NCBI GenBank assembly: GCA_035545735.1
Contig: DASZXS010000063.1
Span: 76,985-140,984, forward strand
Reading direction: 5' to 3'
DNA from: JAJYKC01 sp035545735
GTDB taxonomy: Bacteria; Acidobacteriota; Terriglobia; Bryobacterales; Bryobacteraceae
DNA: 64,000 nucleotides
A model generated the notes under the pieces. That model was not told the DNA's origin, ran no database searches, and saw only the letters and a list, made by a program, of their open reading frames with translations. This document shows positions 52,724 to 61,718 of the stretch, in pieces. The number at the start of each line of letters is the position of its first letter. The stretch's first letter is position 1. Both the position numbers and the translations under genes were made by a program.

Positions 52724-55036
52724 GTGCCCGCTTCCACCAGACGCCAACTACTGCTCAGCCTGGCGGCCGCCGGTCTCGAAACCGGCCTTACCGCGCGTGC
52801 CGCGCCCGTGGAGTTTCAACCGTTCGCCTCACAAGTCCGGCGTGTCCTGGCCGCGCTCCAGTACCTGGGCGAACCGCTTACTGCCGCGGACGCGGAGGCC
52901 GTGGACCGCGCGATGCGTCCCGCGAACGGCGGGCGCTCCGTTGAGGCGATCGAGCAGATTCTCGACAAACACGTGCTCGCGATCGTAACGATCAATCCGG
53001 AAAGCCGCGTCAGTGTGGCGCCAGGCGCGGCACGTCCGCTTCTGGTCGAAAAGGGCTGGCGGATATTTCTCGTAAAAGTACGAAACGAATCGGGCCTCAC
53101 CAGTCGTCTGCGGTTTCACTGCCCGGAAGCGTTGCCCGACTCCGGACACGCGCCAGGTTCGGAGATTACCCCTACCGGCGTCGTGCCGCGCGGGGCGTCG
53201 CGGCCGGTGCAATCGATCAGTGCGCTGGACGTTGGGAACCGCTGGCTTGGAGCGGAAATGTTCGACAAGCAGCCGTTGACTCCGGAGCTTTCCGGCCTCG
53301 GCGTCGAGTATCGAATTCTTCAGCTCTACAGCCGCGATCGCGGACAGCGGGAGGCGCGCCTCGGATTTACGGCCGGTCCGGGCACCGAGGACATCGGATT
53401 TAGAAATAGCGCCGCGGTCCTGTTCACTTGCCTTCCCGCGCACGAGGTGCGCTTCCAAATCCTGGATGTGGACGGAACGCCCGCCACCGCATCGCTGCTC
53501 ATCACCGACAGCTACGGCCGAGTTTATCCTTTGCCCGCTAAGCGCCTCGCGCCTGATTTTCCGTTTCAATCGGAAATCTACCGCGCCAGCGGCCAGGCGG
53601 TGAGGCTGCCGCCCGGCGAATATTCCCTCAGTTACTCGCGCGGTCCGGAATATCTGGTCCGAAAGACCGGCCTGTCCGTCCCGGCCGCTGGGGCGCCAGG
53701 CGCGGCCACACTCCGCCTGCAGCGCTGGGTTAATCCCGCCGCCCTGGGATGGTATCCCGGCGATCATCATATTCACGCCGCCGGCTGCGCTCACTACAAT
53801 ACCCCTTCGGAGGGAGTCCTCCCGGCGGACATCGCCCCTCAGGTCCGGGGCGAAGGTCTGGCGGTGGGCGACGTTCTCACCTGGGGACCTTCCTGGTATT
53901 ACCAGAAGCAGTTCTTTCGAGGCGCGGTCGATCCCCACTCCGGCGGCCAGACGCTACTGCGTTACGACGTGGAGGTCTCGGGGTTTCCGTCCAGCTATTG
54001 GGGGCACCTGGCCCTGCTCGACCTCAAGGAACAGGATTATCCGGGAACACGGGAAATTGAGGAATGGCCCACATGGAATCTGCCGATCTTGAAATGGGCT
54101 AAGGCGCAGGGCGCGGTTGCCGGCTACGCCCACAGCGGGCATGGCCTGTCGGTCGAAAGCCGCGAAATTCCCAACTACCTGGTTCCCCGGTTCGACGACA
54201 ACGGAGCGAACGAATTCCTGATTGATGTCGCGCACGGGGCTGTGGATTTTCTCTCGGGCGTCGATACTCCCGCGTCGGCGGAACTGAACATCTGGTATCA
54301 CGCATTGAACTGCGGGTTTCGAACTCCGCTCGCAGGAGAAACCGACTTCCCGTGCCTGTTCGACAAGGTCGGCGTGGGCAGAACCTACGTGTATCTCGCG
54401 GCCCCGCCGCGCGGCGATCACGGATATCGAGACTGGATCGCCGGTCTAAAGAACGGTCATTCCTATGTCTCCGATGGGCGCAGCCATATTCTCGATGGCA
54501 CGGTGGGCCACGCGGACCTGCGGGCTCAAAATGAACTGCATCTGGATGCGCCCGGCCGTGTCCGGGTCCGCGCCAAGGTCGCAGCCCGGTTGGAGGAGAG
54601 GCCCGGGGAGGAGGCGCGAAAAATTCGAGCCAGTCCGCTCGAATCGGCGCCATACTGGCACATCGAACGGGCGCGCGCCGGCGAGTCCCGGAAGGTGTCC
54701 GTTGAGTTGATCGTCAACGGCCGCGCGGTGGATTCGAAGACCATTTTGGCCGATGGGACCCTGCAGGACGTGGAATTCCTGGCGATGGTTGAACAGAGTT
54801 CCTGGCTTGCGCTGCGCATTCTGTATTCGTCCCACACGAACCCAATGTTCGTCACGGTCGCAAGAAAGCCGGTCCGCGCCTCCAGGCGGAGTTGCCAATG
54901 GTGCCTGGATTCGATTGCGGCCGCCTGGAACAGACTGGGCCCACGCATCGCGGCGAAGGACCGCGCGGCCGCGGCCGCTGCGCGGGATCACGCTTTGGAA
55001 ACGTTCCACGCCATTCTGCGGGACAGCGGCGGGTGA
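52724..55036 (+). CDS. CehA/McbA-like PHP-domain metallohydrolase, exported
   Basis: A 770-residue protein. The GTG start opens a possible twin-arginine signal (STRRQLLLSLAAAGLE). About 330 N-terminal residues form beta-rich domains I do not recognise. The PHP-type region begins at about residue 340 with GWYPGDHHIHAAG (metal-binding HxH), continues through AGYAHSGHGLSV and NEFLIDVAHGAVDFLSGV, and ends in VSDGRSHI. A C-terminal beta-sandwich and a short helical tail (AAKDRAAAAAARDHALE) follow. Related proteins hydrolyse carbamates or phosphoesters, but acidobacterial members are mostly uncharacterised. It is divergent from the dienelactone hydrolase. Confidence 0.82.
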   Translation: MPASTRRQLLLSLAAAGLETGLTARAAPVEFQPFASQVRRVLAALQYLGEPLTAADAEAVDRAMRPANGGRSVEAIEQILDKHVLAIVTINPESRVSVAPGAARPLLVEKGWRIFLVKVRNESGLTSRLRFHCPEALPDSGHAPGSEITPTGVVPRGASRPVQSISALDVGNRWLGAEMFDKQPLTPELSGLGVEYRILQLYSRDRGQREARLGFTAGPGTEDIGFRNSAAVLFTCLPAHEVRFQILDVDGTPATASLLITDSYGRVYPLPAKRLAPDFPFQSEIYRASGQAVRLPPGEYSLSYSRGPEYLVRKTGLSVPAAGAPGAATLRLQRWVNPAALGWYPGDHHIHAAGCAHYNTPSEGVLPADIAPQVRGEGLAVGDVLTWGPSWYYQKQFFRGAVDPHSGGQTLLRYDVEVSGFPSSYWGHLALLDLKEQDYPGTREIEEWPTWNLPILKWAKAQGAVAGYAHSGHGLSVESREIPNYLVPRFDDNGANEFLIDVAHGAVDFLSGVDTPASAELNIWYHALNCGFRTPLAGETDFPCLFDKVGVGRTYVYLAAPPRGDHGYRDWIAGLKNGHSYVSDGRSHILDGTVGHADLRAQNELHLDAPGRVRVRAKVAARLEERPGEEARKIRASPLESAPYWHIERARAGESRKVSVELIVNGRAVDSKTILADGTLQDVEFLAMVEQSSWLALRILYSSHTNPMFVTVARKPVRASRRSCQWCLDSIAAAWNRLGPRIAAKDRAAAAAARDHALETFHAILRDSGG

Positions 55037-55084
55037 TATCGTCCGCCGAGTTCGACGATCGTCTGACCCGCATCGGGAAGATTC

Positions 55085-55990
55085 TCAAGATTCGCTAGTC
55101 TTCGCTGCCACGCCGTTCGATTCGCTCAACAGTTCGAGGAATGCCCGCGCCGCGTGGCTGAGCGCCCGCTTGGCGGGGTACACCAGACGTACCTTTCGCT
55201 CAATATCCAATTCAGCCACTCGCACCTCCCGGAGGGTGCCCTGCTGTAGCTCTTGCTCCACGCACATCCGCGGCAGGAAGGCCACGCCTTCGTTCCGCTG
55301 AACCAGCTTTCGGATGGTCTCAATCGTGGGCATCTCGATATCCATGTTGAGAGGAACTTTGTGCTTCTGAAATTCGCGGACCACCACCGCGCGGTATGGT
55401 GACAGCACGTTATGGGCTACAAACGTCTCCATGCCCAGTTCGGTGATGGGAATCTCGTCCAGTCCCCCGAAACGGTGCTTCGGGGAGACGACAAACGCCA
55501 GATGGTCGCTAAAAATGATCTGGGAAATCAACCCCCCATCGTCCGGATCGTAGCTGACAACACCCAACTCCAGATCGCCGTCGATGATCTCCGCCGGAAT
55601 CCGGCTCGACAGGCTGCGGCGAATCTGTACCTTTACCTTCGGATACTGGCGGCGATAGAGCGCGATATATTTCAGCAGGTACAGCGTGCTCGATTCGTTC
55701 GCTCCGATAATCAAGCGGCCGGCCGAGTTGTCGCGCAATTCGGCCAGGGAGTTCTCCATCTCGGCGGACAGGTTTTCAAAGCGGCGGGCATACTCGAGAA
55801 CGATCCTCCCCGCATCGGTGACTACCAGATTCTTACCGGAACGATCCAGTAATTTCTCATTGAGATCGGCCTCCAACTTCGAGATCGCCAACGAGACAGC
55901 CGGCTGAGTGCGTAACAGCTTTTCCGCCGCGCGAGAGAAACTCTTTTCCGTCACTACCGTGAGGAACACTTTCAAAGGATAGAGTTCCAT
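55085..55990 (-). CDS. LysR-family transcriptional regulator, divergent from leuABCD
   Basis: A 301-residue LTTR. The winged HTH is at residues 1-60 (VFLTVVTEKSFSRAAEKLLRTQPAVSLAISKLE). The effector-binding domain starts about residue 92 (GRLIIGANESSTLYLL) and includes LELGVVSYDPDDGG and HLAFVVSPKHRF. The family usually regulates the divergent gene, so leuA is the likely target, with leucine or an isopropylmalate as possible effector. The 101-bp intergenic region is AT-rich and contains an ATGCAA direct repeat (56002 and 56020) and a palindrome at the leuA start. Confidence 0.92.
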   Translation of the reverse strand: MELYPLKVFLTVVTEKSFSRAAEKLLRTQPAVSLAISKLEADLNEKLLDRSGKNLVVTDAGRIVLEYARRFENLSAEMENSLAELRDNSAGRLIIGANESSTLYLLKYIALYRRQYPKVKVQIRRSLSSRIPAEIIDGDLELGVVSYDPDDGGLISQIIFSDHLAFVVSPKHRFGGLDEIPITELGMETFVAHNVLSPYRAVVVREFQKHKVPLNMDIEMPTIETIRKLVQRNEGVAFLPRMCVEQELQQGTLREVRVAELDIERKVRLVYPAKRALSHAARAFLELLSESNGVAAKTSES

Positions 55991-56078
55991 AAGGCAATTT
56001 TATGCAATTATCATGGCTAATGCAAAAGAACATCATTATAAATTTGCCAAATCTAAGCGCCCAGACCATAATAGGCCT

Positions 56079-56093
56079 ATAGAGGACCTCTAT
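56079..56093 (+). promoter_or_regulatory. Perfect palindrome spanning the leuA ribosome-binding site and start codon
   Basis: ATAGAGG-A-CCTCTAT is a perfect 7+1+7 inverted repeat. It contains the AGAGGA Shine-Dalgarno (56081-56086) and the first two bases of the leuA ATG (56092). As RNA it could form a stem of about eight pairs with a GAC loop, extended by C-G and U-G pairs at 56077-56078/56094-56095, hiding both signals. As DNA it could be a repressor operator. A separate 10-bp palindrome ATAGGCCTAT lies at 56071-56080. Confidence 0.5.
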
Positions 56094-57261
56094 GGCGGAA
56101 CGCGTCTACATATTCGACACAACCCTCCGCGACGGAGAGCAATCGCCTGGCTGCAGCATGACCGTACCCGAGAAGCTGCGCCTGGCGGCACGACTGGTAG
56201 AGCTGGGCGTGGATATTCTGGAGGCTGGGTTTCCCATTGCGTCGGACGGCGACTTCGAAGCAGTGGAAGCTATCAGCCGGGAATATCCTTGGGCCCAGGT
56301 GGCTGCTCTCGCGCGCGCTTCGACCAAGGACGTGACCAGGGCGGCGGAAGCGCTGCGGCCAGCCAAACGGCCGCGCATCCACACCTTTATTGCGACCAGC
56401 GACATCCACCTGAAGTATAAATTAAAGAAAAGCCGGCAACAGGTTCTCGATGAAGCAGTTGCTGCTGTCAGGCTGGCCCGGAACTACACCGATGACGTGG
56501 AATTTTCAGCGGAAGACGCCACGCGTACCGATCCGGATTACCTGGAGGAAGTATGCAAAGCGGTGGTTGACGCCGGCGCGCGCACGGTAAATCTACCGGA
56601 TACGGTTGGGTACTCGGTGCCGGATGAATACGCCGTTCTCATCCGCCGGATGGTGGATGCGTTGGGAGACTGCGCCATAGTCAGCGTCCATTGCCACGAC
56701 GATCTGGGGCTCGCGGTCGCCAATTCACTGGCGGCGGTACGCGCAGGCGCGCGGCAGATTGAGTGCACCATCAATGGAATCGGGGAAAGGGCCGGGAATG
56801 CCGCTCTCGAAGAGGTCGTGATGGCTTTCAAAACACGCCCGGACCGCCTTCCCTTTCAAACCAAGATTTCCACCGAGCACCTTTACCCTGTGAGCCAGCT
56901 CCTCTCACAGACCATCACGTTCGGACCGCAACCGAACAAAGCGATCGTCGGTGAAAACGCCTTTGCGCACGAAGCGGGTATTCACCAGGACGGATATCTG
57001 AAAGAGCGCACCACGTACGAGATAATGGATCCAAAGTCGGTCGGCGTGCCCGATAGCAAGCTGGTGCTGGGCAAGCACAGCGGGCGCCATGCTCTGAAGC
57101 AGCGCTACGTGGATCTCGGCTTTGAGCTGACGAAAGAAGAGCTGGACGTGGTTTATGAGCAGTTCACCGCGCTGGCGGACCGCAAAAAAGGTCTCCGGAA
57201 CGACGAACTTGTGGCGCTCCTGTCCAACCGGAAAGCGGTCCCGGTGGTGGTAAGCGAGTAG
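56092..57261 (+). CDS. leuA: 2-Isopropylmalate synthase lacking the regulatory domain
   Basis: Condenses acetyl-CoA with 2-oxoisovalerate, the first committed leucine step. The 389 residues cover the HMGL-type TIM barrel (DTTLRDGEQSPG, NLPDTVGYSVPDEY, VHCHDDLGLAVANS) and the linker region (GIGERAGNAALEEVVMA, GENAFAHEAGIHQDG, LGKHSGRHALKQR). The roughly 120-residue C-terminal LeuA dimer domain that binds leucine in full-length enzymes is missing; leuB starts 24 bp after the stop, so there is no room for it. Homocitrate or citramalate synthase activity is possible by family but unlikely given the leuBCD neighbours. Confidence 0.95.
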   Translation: MAERVYIFDTTLRDGEQSPGCSMTVPEKLRLAARLVELGVDILEAGFPIASDGDFEAVEAISREYPWAQVAALARASTKDVTRAAEALRPAKRPRIHTFIATSDIHLKYKLKKSRQQVLDEAVAAVRLARNYTDDVEFSAEDATRTDPDYLEEVCKAVVDAGARTVNLPDTVGYSVPDEYAVLIRRMVDALGDCAIVSVHCHDDLGLAVANSLAAVRAGARQIECTINGIGERAGNAALEEVVMAFKTRPDRLPFQTKISTEHLYPVSQLLSQTITFGPQPNKAIVGENAFAHEAGIHQDGYLKERTTYEIMDPKSVGVPDSKLVLGKHSGRHALKQRYVDLGFELTKEELDVVYEQFTALADRKKGLRNDELVALLSNRKAVPVVVSE

Positions 57262-57285
57262 TCGCCCCTCCAAAGACATTACAGA

Positions 57286-58368
57286 ATGAATCTAAACCTC
57301 CTGATCCTTGCCGGCGACGGCATCGGCACTGAAGTCACGCGTGAAGCCGTTAAGGTTTTGGAACGCGTTGCAAACAAATTCGGGCACAAGCTCGAATTGA
57401 ATGAAGCCCTGCTGGGTGGAATCGCCATCCACAAGACGGGCGGTCCGCTACCCGGCGAAACCGTGGAAAAGGCGCTCGCGGCCGACGCCACGTTAATGGG
57501 CGCGGTGGGATTGCCCGAGTTCGACCAGGTTGCGCCGGAAAAGCGCCCGGAAAAGGGGCTGCTCGGATTGCGCAAGGCGCTGGGAGTTTACGCGAATCTC
57601 CGCCCGGTCCGCGCGTATCCGGCGCTGGTGGAATCGTCGCCCCTCAAGAACCATCTGGTGGAAGGGACGGACCTCATCATCGTCCGCGAACTGACCGGCG
57701 GTCTGTACTATGGGACGCCGCGCGGCATTTCCGGCGAAGGCGCGGAAGAGCGCGCCGTGAACACGATGACCTACACCAGGGCCGAGATCGAGCGGGTGGC
57801 GCGAGTCGCGTTTCATCTGGCCCGCCAGCGGCGGAAAAAGCTGACCAGCGTGGATAAATCCAACGTGCTGGAGAATTCGCAGTTCTGGCGGCGCGTCGTC
57901 GTGGAGGTTTCGAGCGAGTTTCCGGATGTCGAACTGGACCACATCCTGGTCGATAACTGCGCGATGCAGCTCGTACTCAACCCAAAGCGCTTCGACGTCG
58001 TACTGACGGAGAACCTATTCGGCGATATTTTGAGCGACGAGGGCGCGGTGCTCGCCGGCTCCATAGGAATGCTGCCGTCGGCGTCTCTTGGCGGCCGGAA
58101 GGCCTCCGGTGCGTGGACGGGTCTTTATGAGCCGGTGCACGGGTCGGCGCCGGACATTGCGGGTCAGAACAAGGCGAACCCGTTGGGAGCGATCGGGTCC
58201 GTGGCCGCACTATTGGAATACAGTTTTGGATTGACGGAGGAAGCCGCCGCGGTGGCCCGTTCCGTCGAAGCGGTGCTGGCGTCGGGCCAGGTGACCGCGG
58301 ATTTGAGGCCGGCTGGGAGGCCCGCCACGACATCGGAAGTGGGCGACGCCGTCGCCGCCGGAATATAG
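57286..58368 (+). CDS. leuB: 3-Isopropylmalate dehydrogenase
   Basis: Oxidises and decarboxylates 3-isopropylmalate with NAD+ in leucine synthesis. The 360 residues start with the nucleotide-binding LLILAGDGIGTEVTREAV and contain the substrate arginine segment GLLGLRKALGVYANLRPVR, the RELTGGLYYG motif, the catalytic TVDKSNVLENSQFWRRVV-type lysine block, DNCAMQLVLNPKRFDVVLTENLFGDILSDE and the GSAPDIAGQNKANP signature. It follows leuA with 24 bp between. Confidence 0.97.
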   Translation: MNLNLLILAGDGIGTEVTREAVKVLERVANKFGHKLELNEALLGGIAIHKTGGPLPGETVEKALAADATLMGAVGLPEFDQVAPEKRPEKGLLGLRKALGVYANLRPVRAYPALVESSPLKNHLVEGTDLIIVRELTGGLYYGTPRGISGEGAEERAVNTMTYTRAEIERVARVAFHLARQRRKKLTSVDKSNVLENSQFWRRVVVEVSSEFPDVELDHILVDNCAMQLVLNPKRFDVVLTENLFGDILSDEGAVLAGSIGMLPSASLGGRKASGAWTGLYEPVHGSAPDIAGQNKANPLGAIGSVAALLEYSFGLTEEAAAVARSVEAVLASGQVTADLRPAGRPATTSEVGDAVAAGI

Positions 58369-58376
58369 GAGTTTCC

Positions 58377-59780
58377 ATGAAGCCTCGCACAATTATCGAG
58401 AAGGTCTGGGATAGCCACGTGGTAGCGGAGAAGGCGGGCGCGCCTTCCCTGCTCTTCATCGATCTGCATCTCGTTCACGAAGTAACCTCGCCGCAGGCGT
58501 TCGACGGGCTGCGCCGCCGCGGACTCAAGGTGCGCAGGCCGGATTTGACGCAGGCCACGACAGACCACAGCACGCCGACGACGCCCCGCTCGCAGCCTAT
58601 TTTCGATATCATCGCCGCCGCTCAGGTGGACCGTCTGGAGGCAAATTGCAAGGAATTCGGCATTCCTTGCTTCGGTTTCCATAGCGCGAAACAAGGAATC
58701 GTGCACGTGATCGGGCCGGAGCAGGGGCTGACACAACCGGGGATGACGGTGGTCTGCGGCGACAGCCACACGGCGACCCACGGCGCTTTCGGCGCGCTCG
58801 CCTTCGGCATCGGAACCAGCGAAGTAGAGCATGTGCTGGCTTCGCAGTGCCTGCTGCAAAGGAAGTCCCTCACTTTCCAGGTGAAGGTGGAAGGCAATCT
58901 GCGGAGCGGAGTCGGAGCAAAAGATATTGTTCTCGCCTTGATTGCCCGCATCGGCATCGGCGGCGGAACCGGGGCCGTTTTTGAATACTGCGGGCCGTCT
59001 ATTCGCGCGCTTTCGATGGAAGAACGCATGACGATCTGCAATATGTCGATCGAAGGCGGCGCCCGGGCGGGCATGGTTGCCCCCGACGATACAACCTACC
59101 AATACATTCACGGGCGCCCGTTCGCTCCCAAGGGCAAAGCGTGGGACGAAGCGGTAGAGCGCTGGAAGCAGTTGCCAACCGACGACGGCGCTGTATTCGA
59201 TAAATCAATCACGATCGACGCCGCTAATCTGGAGCCGATGATTACCTTCGGGACCAACCCGGGCATGGGAATTCCCATCACGGCGGCTGTGCCGGACCCC
59301 GCTGGCATTTCCGATCCGCTGGAGCGGGATTCGCTCGCCAAGGCGCTGCGGTACATGGACCTCGAGCCCGGCAAACCGCTGCTCGGACATCCGGTGAACG
59401 TGGTGTTTATCGGAAGCTGCACCAACTCGCGCATCAGCGATCTTCGCAACGCCGCGGCGATTTTCAAGGGCCGCAAGGTTCATCCCGGGGTTCGGGTGAT
59501 GGTGGTGCCGGGCTCCCAGCAGGTAAAAGAGCAGGCGCAGGCCGAAGGCCTCGACCGGATTTTCCGCGAAGCCGGCGCCGACTGGCGCGAAGCGGGCTGC
59601 TCCATGTGCATCGCCATGAATGGCGACCAGCTCCAACCGGGCGAATACAGCGTCTCCACCAGCAACCGTAATTTCGAGGGACGGCAGGGAAAGGGCGGCC
59701 GCACATTCCTGGCGAGCCCCTTGACAGCGGCGGCGTCGGCAATCACCGGCGTAGTGACGGACGTAAGGAGGCTAAGCTAA
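58377..59780 (+). CDS. leuC: 3-Isopropylmalate dehydratase large subunit
   Basis: Large subunit of isopropylmalate isomerase, an aconitase relative with a [4Fe-4S] cluster. Its 467 residues contain FIDLHLVHEVTSPQAF, VCGDSHTATHGAFGALAFGIGTSEVEH, and the cluster ligands: GSCTNSRISDL (one Cys) and GCSMCIAMNGD (two Cys). The length is typical. The ATG has AGGAG 5 nt upstream; leuD follows after 5 bp. Confidence 0.97.
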   Translation: MKPRTIIEKVWDSHVVAEKAGAPSLLFIDLHLVHEVTSPQAFDGLRRRGLKVRRPDLTQATTDHSTPTTPRSQPIFDIIAAAQVDRLEANCKEFGIPCFGFHSAKQGIVHVIGPEQGLTQPGMTVVCGDSHTATHGAFGALAFGIGTSEVEHVLASQCLLQRKSLTFQVKVEGNLRSGVGAKDIVLALIARIGIGGGTGAVFEYCGPSIRALSMEERMTICNMSIEGGARAGMVAPDDTTYQYIHGRPFAPKGKAWDEAVERWKQLPTDDGAVFDKSITIDAANLEPMITFGTNPGMGIPITAAVPDPAGISDPLERDSLAKALRYMDLEPGKPLLGHPVNVVFIGSCTNSRISDLRNAAAIFKGRKVHPGVRVMVVPGSQQVKEQAQAEGLDRIFREAGADWREAGCSMCIAMNGDQLQPGEYSVSTSNRNFEGRQGKGGRTFLASPLTAAASAITGVVTDVRRLS

Positions 59781-59785
59781 CGGCA

Positions 59786-60388
59786 ATGGAAAAGTTCACC
59801 GCGTTTGAAGGCAGCTTTGTAGTTCTGCCGGTCGACAATATCGACACCGATCAGATTATCCCGGCCCGATTCCTGAAGACAATCTCCAAGGACGGGCTGG
59901 GCGACCAGTTGTTTTATGACTGGCGCTATGACGCGCAGGGAAACCCCAAGCCGGAGTTCATTTTGAACCAGGCCGCCGGAAAGCAGGCAAAAGTTCTGCT
60001 CGCAGGGGATAATTTCGGCTGCGGCAGTTCCCGCGAGCACGCCCCGTGGGCGCTTACCCAATACGGGTTTCGCGCCGTGATCAGCACGTCGTTCGCCGAC
60101 ATCTTCCGGCAGAATTCGCTGAAGAATTCCCTGCTCCCGATCGTGGTCCCGCGGGACGCGCACGCGTGGTTGTTTGCGCATCCGGACACCACGGTGAAAG
60201 TAGATCTGGCGGCGCGCACGCTGACTCTGGGCGACGGGCGCGGCATCGAATTTCCGGTGGACGAGTTTTCCCGCCACTGCCTGCTCGAAGGCGTGGACGA
60301 ACTTGGCTATATTCTGCAGCAGGAACCCGCCATCGCGGCCTTCGAAGCGGCGAGGACCGGGTCCATTAACACTCTCGCGGTGGTATAG
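59786..60388 (+). CDS. leuD: 3-Isopropylmalate dehydratase small subunit
   Basis: Small subunit of isopropylmalate isomerase. Its 200 residues contain VLPVDNIDTDQIIPARFLK, the GDNFGCGSSREHAPWALTQYG loop and SFADIFRQNSLKNSLLPI, the swivelling-domain signatures of LeuD. It is last of the leuABCD run; the next gene, for a small exported protein, starts 2 bp later. Confidence 0.97.
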   Translation: MEKFTAFEGSFVVLPVDNIDTDQIIPARFLKTISKDGLGDQLFYDWRYDAQGNPKPEFILNQAAGKQAKVLLAGDNFGCGSSREHAPWALTQYGFRAVISTSFADIFRQNSLKNSLLPIVVPRDAHAWLFAHPDTTVKVDLAARTLTLGDGRGIEFPVDEFSRHCLLEGVDELGYILQQEPAIAAFEAARTGSINTLAVV

Positions 60389-60390
60389 CC

Positions 60391-60750
60391 ATGCGAACGG
60401 CGGCGGTGATAGCGCTTATCCTCTTCAGCGCGAATGCCGCGCCGGCGCAGTGGATCTGGGGCAAGGCGAGACCGGGACCGACAACGAAGGTCGCGGCGGT
60501 GGTGGAAGGGGTGATCCACACGATCTCGAAAAAGGAAATCGGGCTGGAGCGCGAGGGCGGAAACATCATGGTCCTGTCCCTGGAACGCAAGACCAGGTTT
60601 GAGCGCGACGGCAGGAAGTCGGATTGGAAAGCCTTCCAAAGCGGCGACGAAGTGGTCATTCAGACGGAAGAGGACTTCCCCGGCCATTTTGCCGCGCTCG
60701 CGGTAAAGTTGAAATCGAGCCCACCGCCGAAACAGCTTATTGAGCGTTGA
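60391..60750 (+). CDS. Small exported protein of unknown function
   Basis: A 119-residue protein with a signal peptide (VIALILFSANAAPAQ). The mature part looks like a small beta-barrel (VEGVIHTISKKEIGLEREGG, MVLSLERKTRFERDG, GDEVVIQTEED), reminiscent of DUF5666-type oligonucleotide-binding-like modules. No catalytic residues are visible. It starts 2 bp after leuD but is probably unrelated to leucine synthesis. Its 3' end overlaps the convergent metallopeptidase by 14 bp. Confidence 0.75.
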   Translation: MRTAAVIALILFSANAAPAQWIWGKARPGPTTKVAAVVEGVIHTISKKEIGLEREGGNIMVLSLERKTRFERDGRKSDWKAFQSGDEVVIQTEEDFPGHFAALAVKLKSSPPPKQLIER

Positions 60751-61597
60751 ACGTGTTGCAGGCGGAGATGTCGCCCGCCTTCATCCCGCGCTGGAACCAG
60801 GAGACCCGCTGCGCCGAAGAGCCGTGCGTGAAGCTCTCCGGGTTCACCCGACCGGTGGCGGCGCGCTGGAGGCGGTCGTCGCCCACGGCCGCGGCGGCCT
60901 GCAGACCCGACTCGACGTCGCTTTGATCGATAATTTTGCGCTGTTCGGTGGAGTTCGCCCATGCCCCGGCAAAGCAATCGGCTTGTAGCTCAAGCTTCAC
61001 CGAAAGTGGATTCTGTTCCGAAGGGCTTCGCATCTGAAGCTGGCGCACCTTGGATTCGATGCCCAGAATCTTCTGCACATGGTGGCCGATCTCATGAGCA
61101 ATGACGTACGCTTCCGCAAATTCGCCCGGAGCTCCAAAGCGATCCCTCAGCTCATCGAAAAATCCCAGATCGAGATAGACTTTTTCGTCACCCGGACAAT
61201 AGAAAGGTCCAGTGGCGGTTTCGGCCTGCCCGCATGCGGAGGGGTAGGAATCCCGGAACAGGACGAGCTTGGCGTGGCGGTACTGGCCGAGCTTCTGCTC
61301 CCATACGCGCTGCACGTCGCCCAGCACAAAGCCGACGAACTGAACTTTGGGCTTTTCCTGTTCGTCCAATGCCGCATTGGGAAGGCTGTGCGCGGAAGGC
61401 TGCGAGATGGAGCCTCCAGGCGGCCCGGAAAGCAGCGCGAAGAAGTTCTGATGGAAGATCAGGCTCAGGGCGCCAACGATAAGAACGCCTCCGAGACCCA
61501 GATGAACGGGCCGTATCGGCCCGCCGCCTCCGCCGCCTCCACTCTCATCGCGGCGATCCTCAATGTCCGGATTGTCCTCGCCAGGAGTCCACTGCAT
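60737..61597 (-). CDS. Membrane-anchored neutral zinc metallopeptidase (YpfJ/KPN_02809 family)
   Basis: A 286-residue protein. The N-terminus is typical of the family: WTPGEDNPDIEDRRDESGGGGGGG, then one TM helix (HLGLGGVLIVGALSLIF). The periplasmic part has KLVLFRDSYPSACGQ, YCPGDEKVYLDLGFF, and the zinc-binding motif AHEIGHHVQ with a downstream glutamate in ELQADCFAGAW. No substrate is known for this family. It is convergent with the small exported protein and divergent from sthA, 121 bp away. Confidence 0.93.
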   Translation of the reverse strand: MQWTPGEDNPDIEDRRDESGGGGGGGPIRPVHLGLGGVLIVGALSLIFHQNFFALLSGPPGGSISQPSAHSLPNAALDEQEKPKVQFVGFVLGDVQRVWEQKLGQYRHAKLVLFRDSYPSACGQAETATGPFYCPGDEKVYLDLGFFDELRDRFGAPGEFAEAYVIAHEIGHHVQKILGIESKVRQLQMRSPSEQNPLSVKLELQADCFAGAWANSTEQRKIIDQSDVESGLQAAAAVGDDRLQRAATGRVNPESFTHGSSAQRVSWFQRGMKAGDISACNTFNAQ

Positions 61598-61703
61598 ATT
61601 TCAGGGTCAAGAATAGCATTCCGCAAGACGGTCTGGAAAGCCCAATACCAGGAGGATTATTCCCTGTGACAGATAGATTTCGGCGCAAGCTCTTCCGGGC
61701 TGG

Positions 61704-61709
61704 TAGATT
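61704..61709 (+). promoter_or_regulatory. Extended -10-like element near the sthA start
   Basis: TGG-TAGATT (TGn extension plus 4 of 6 -10 matches) ends 9 nt before the GTG at 61719. There is no Shine-Dalgarno between, so transcription may begin at or just before the start codon. Weak evidence by itself. Confidence 0.3.
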
Positions 61710-61718
61710 AATGAATGC

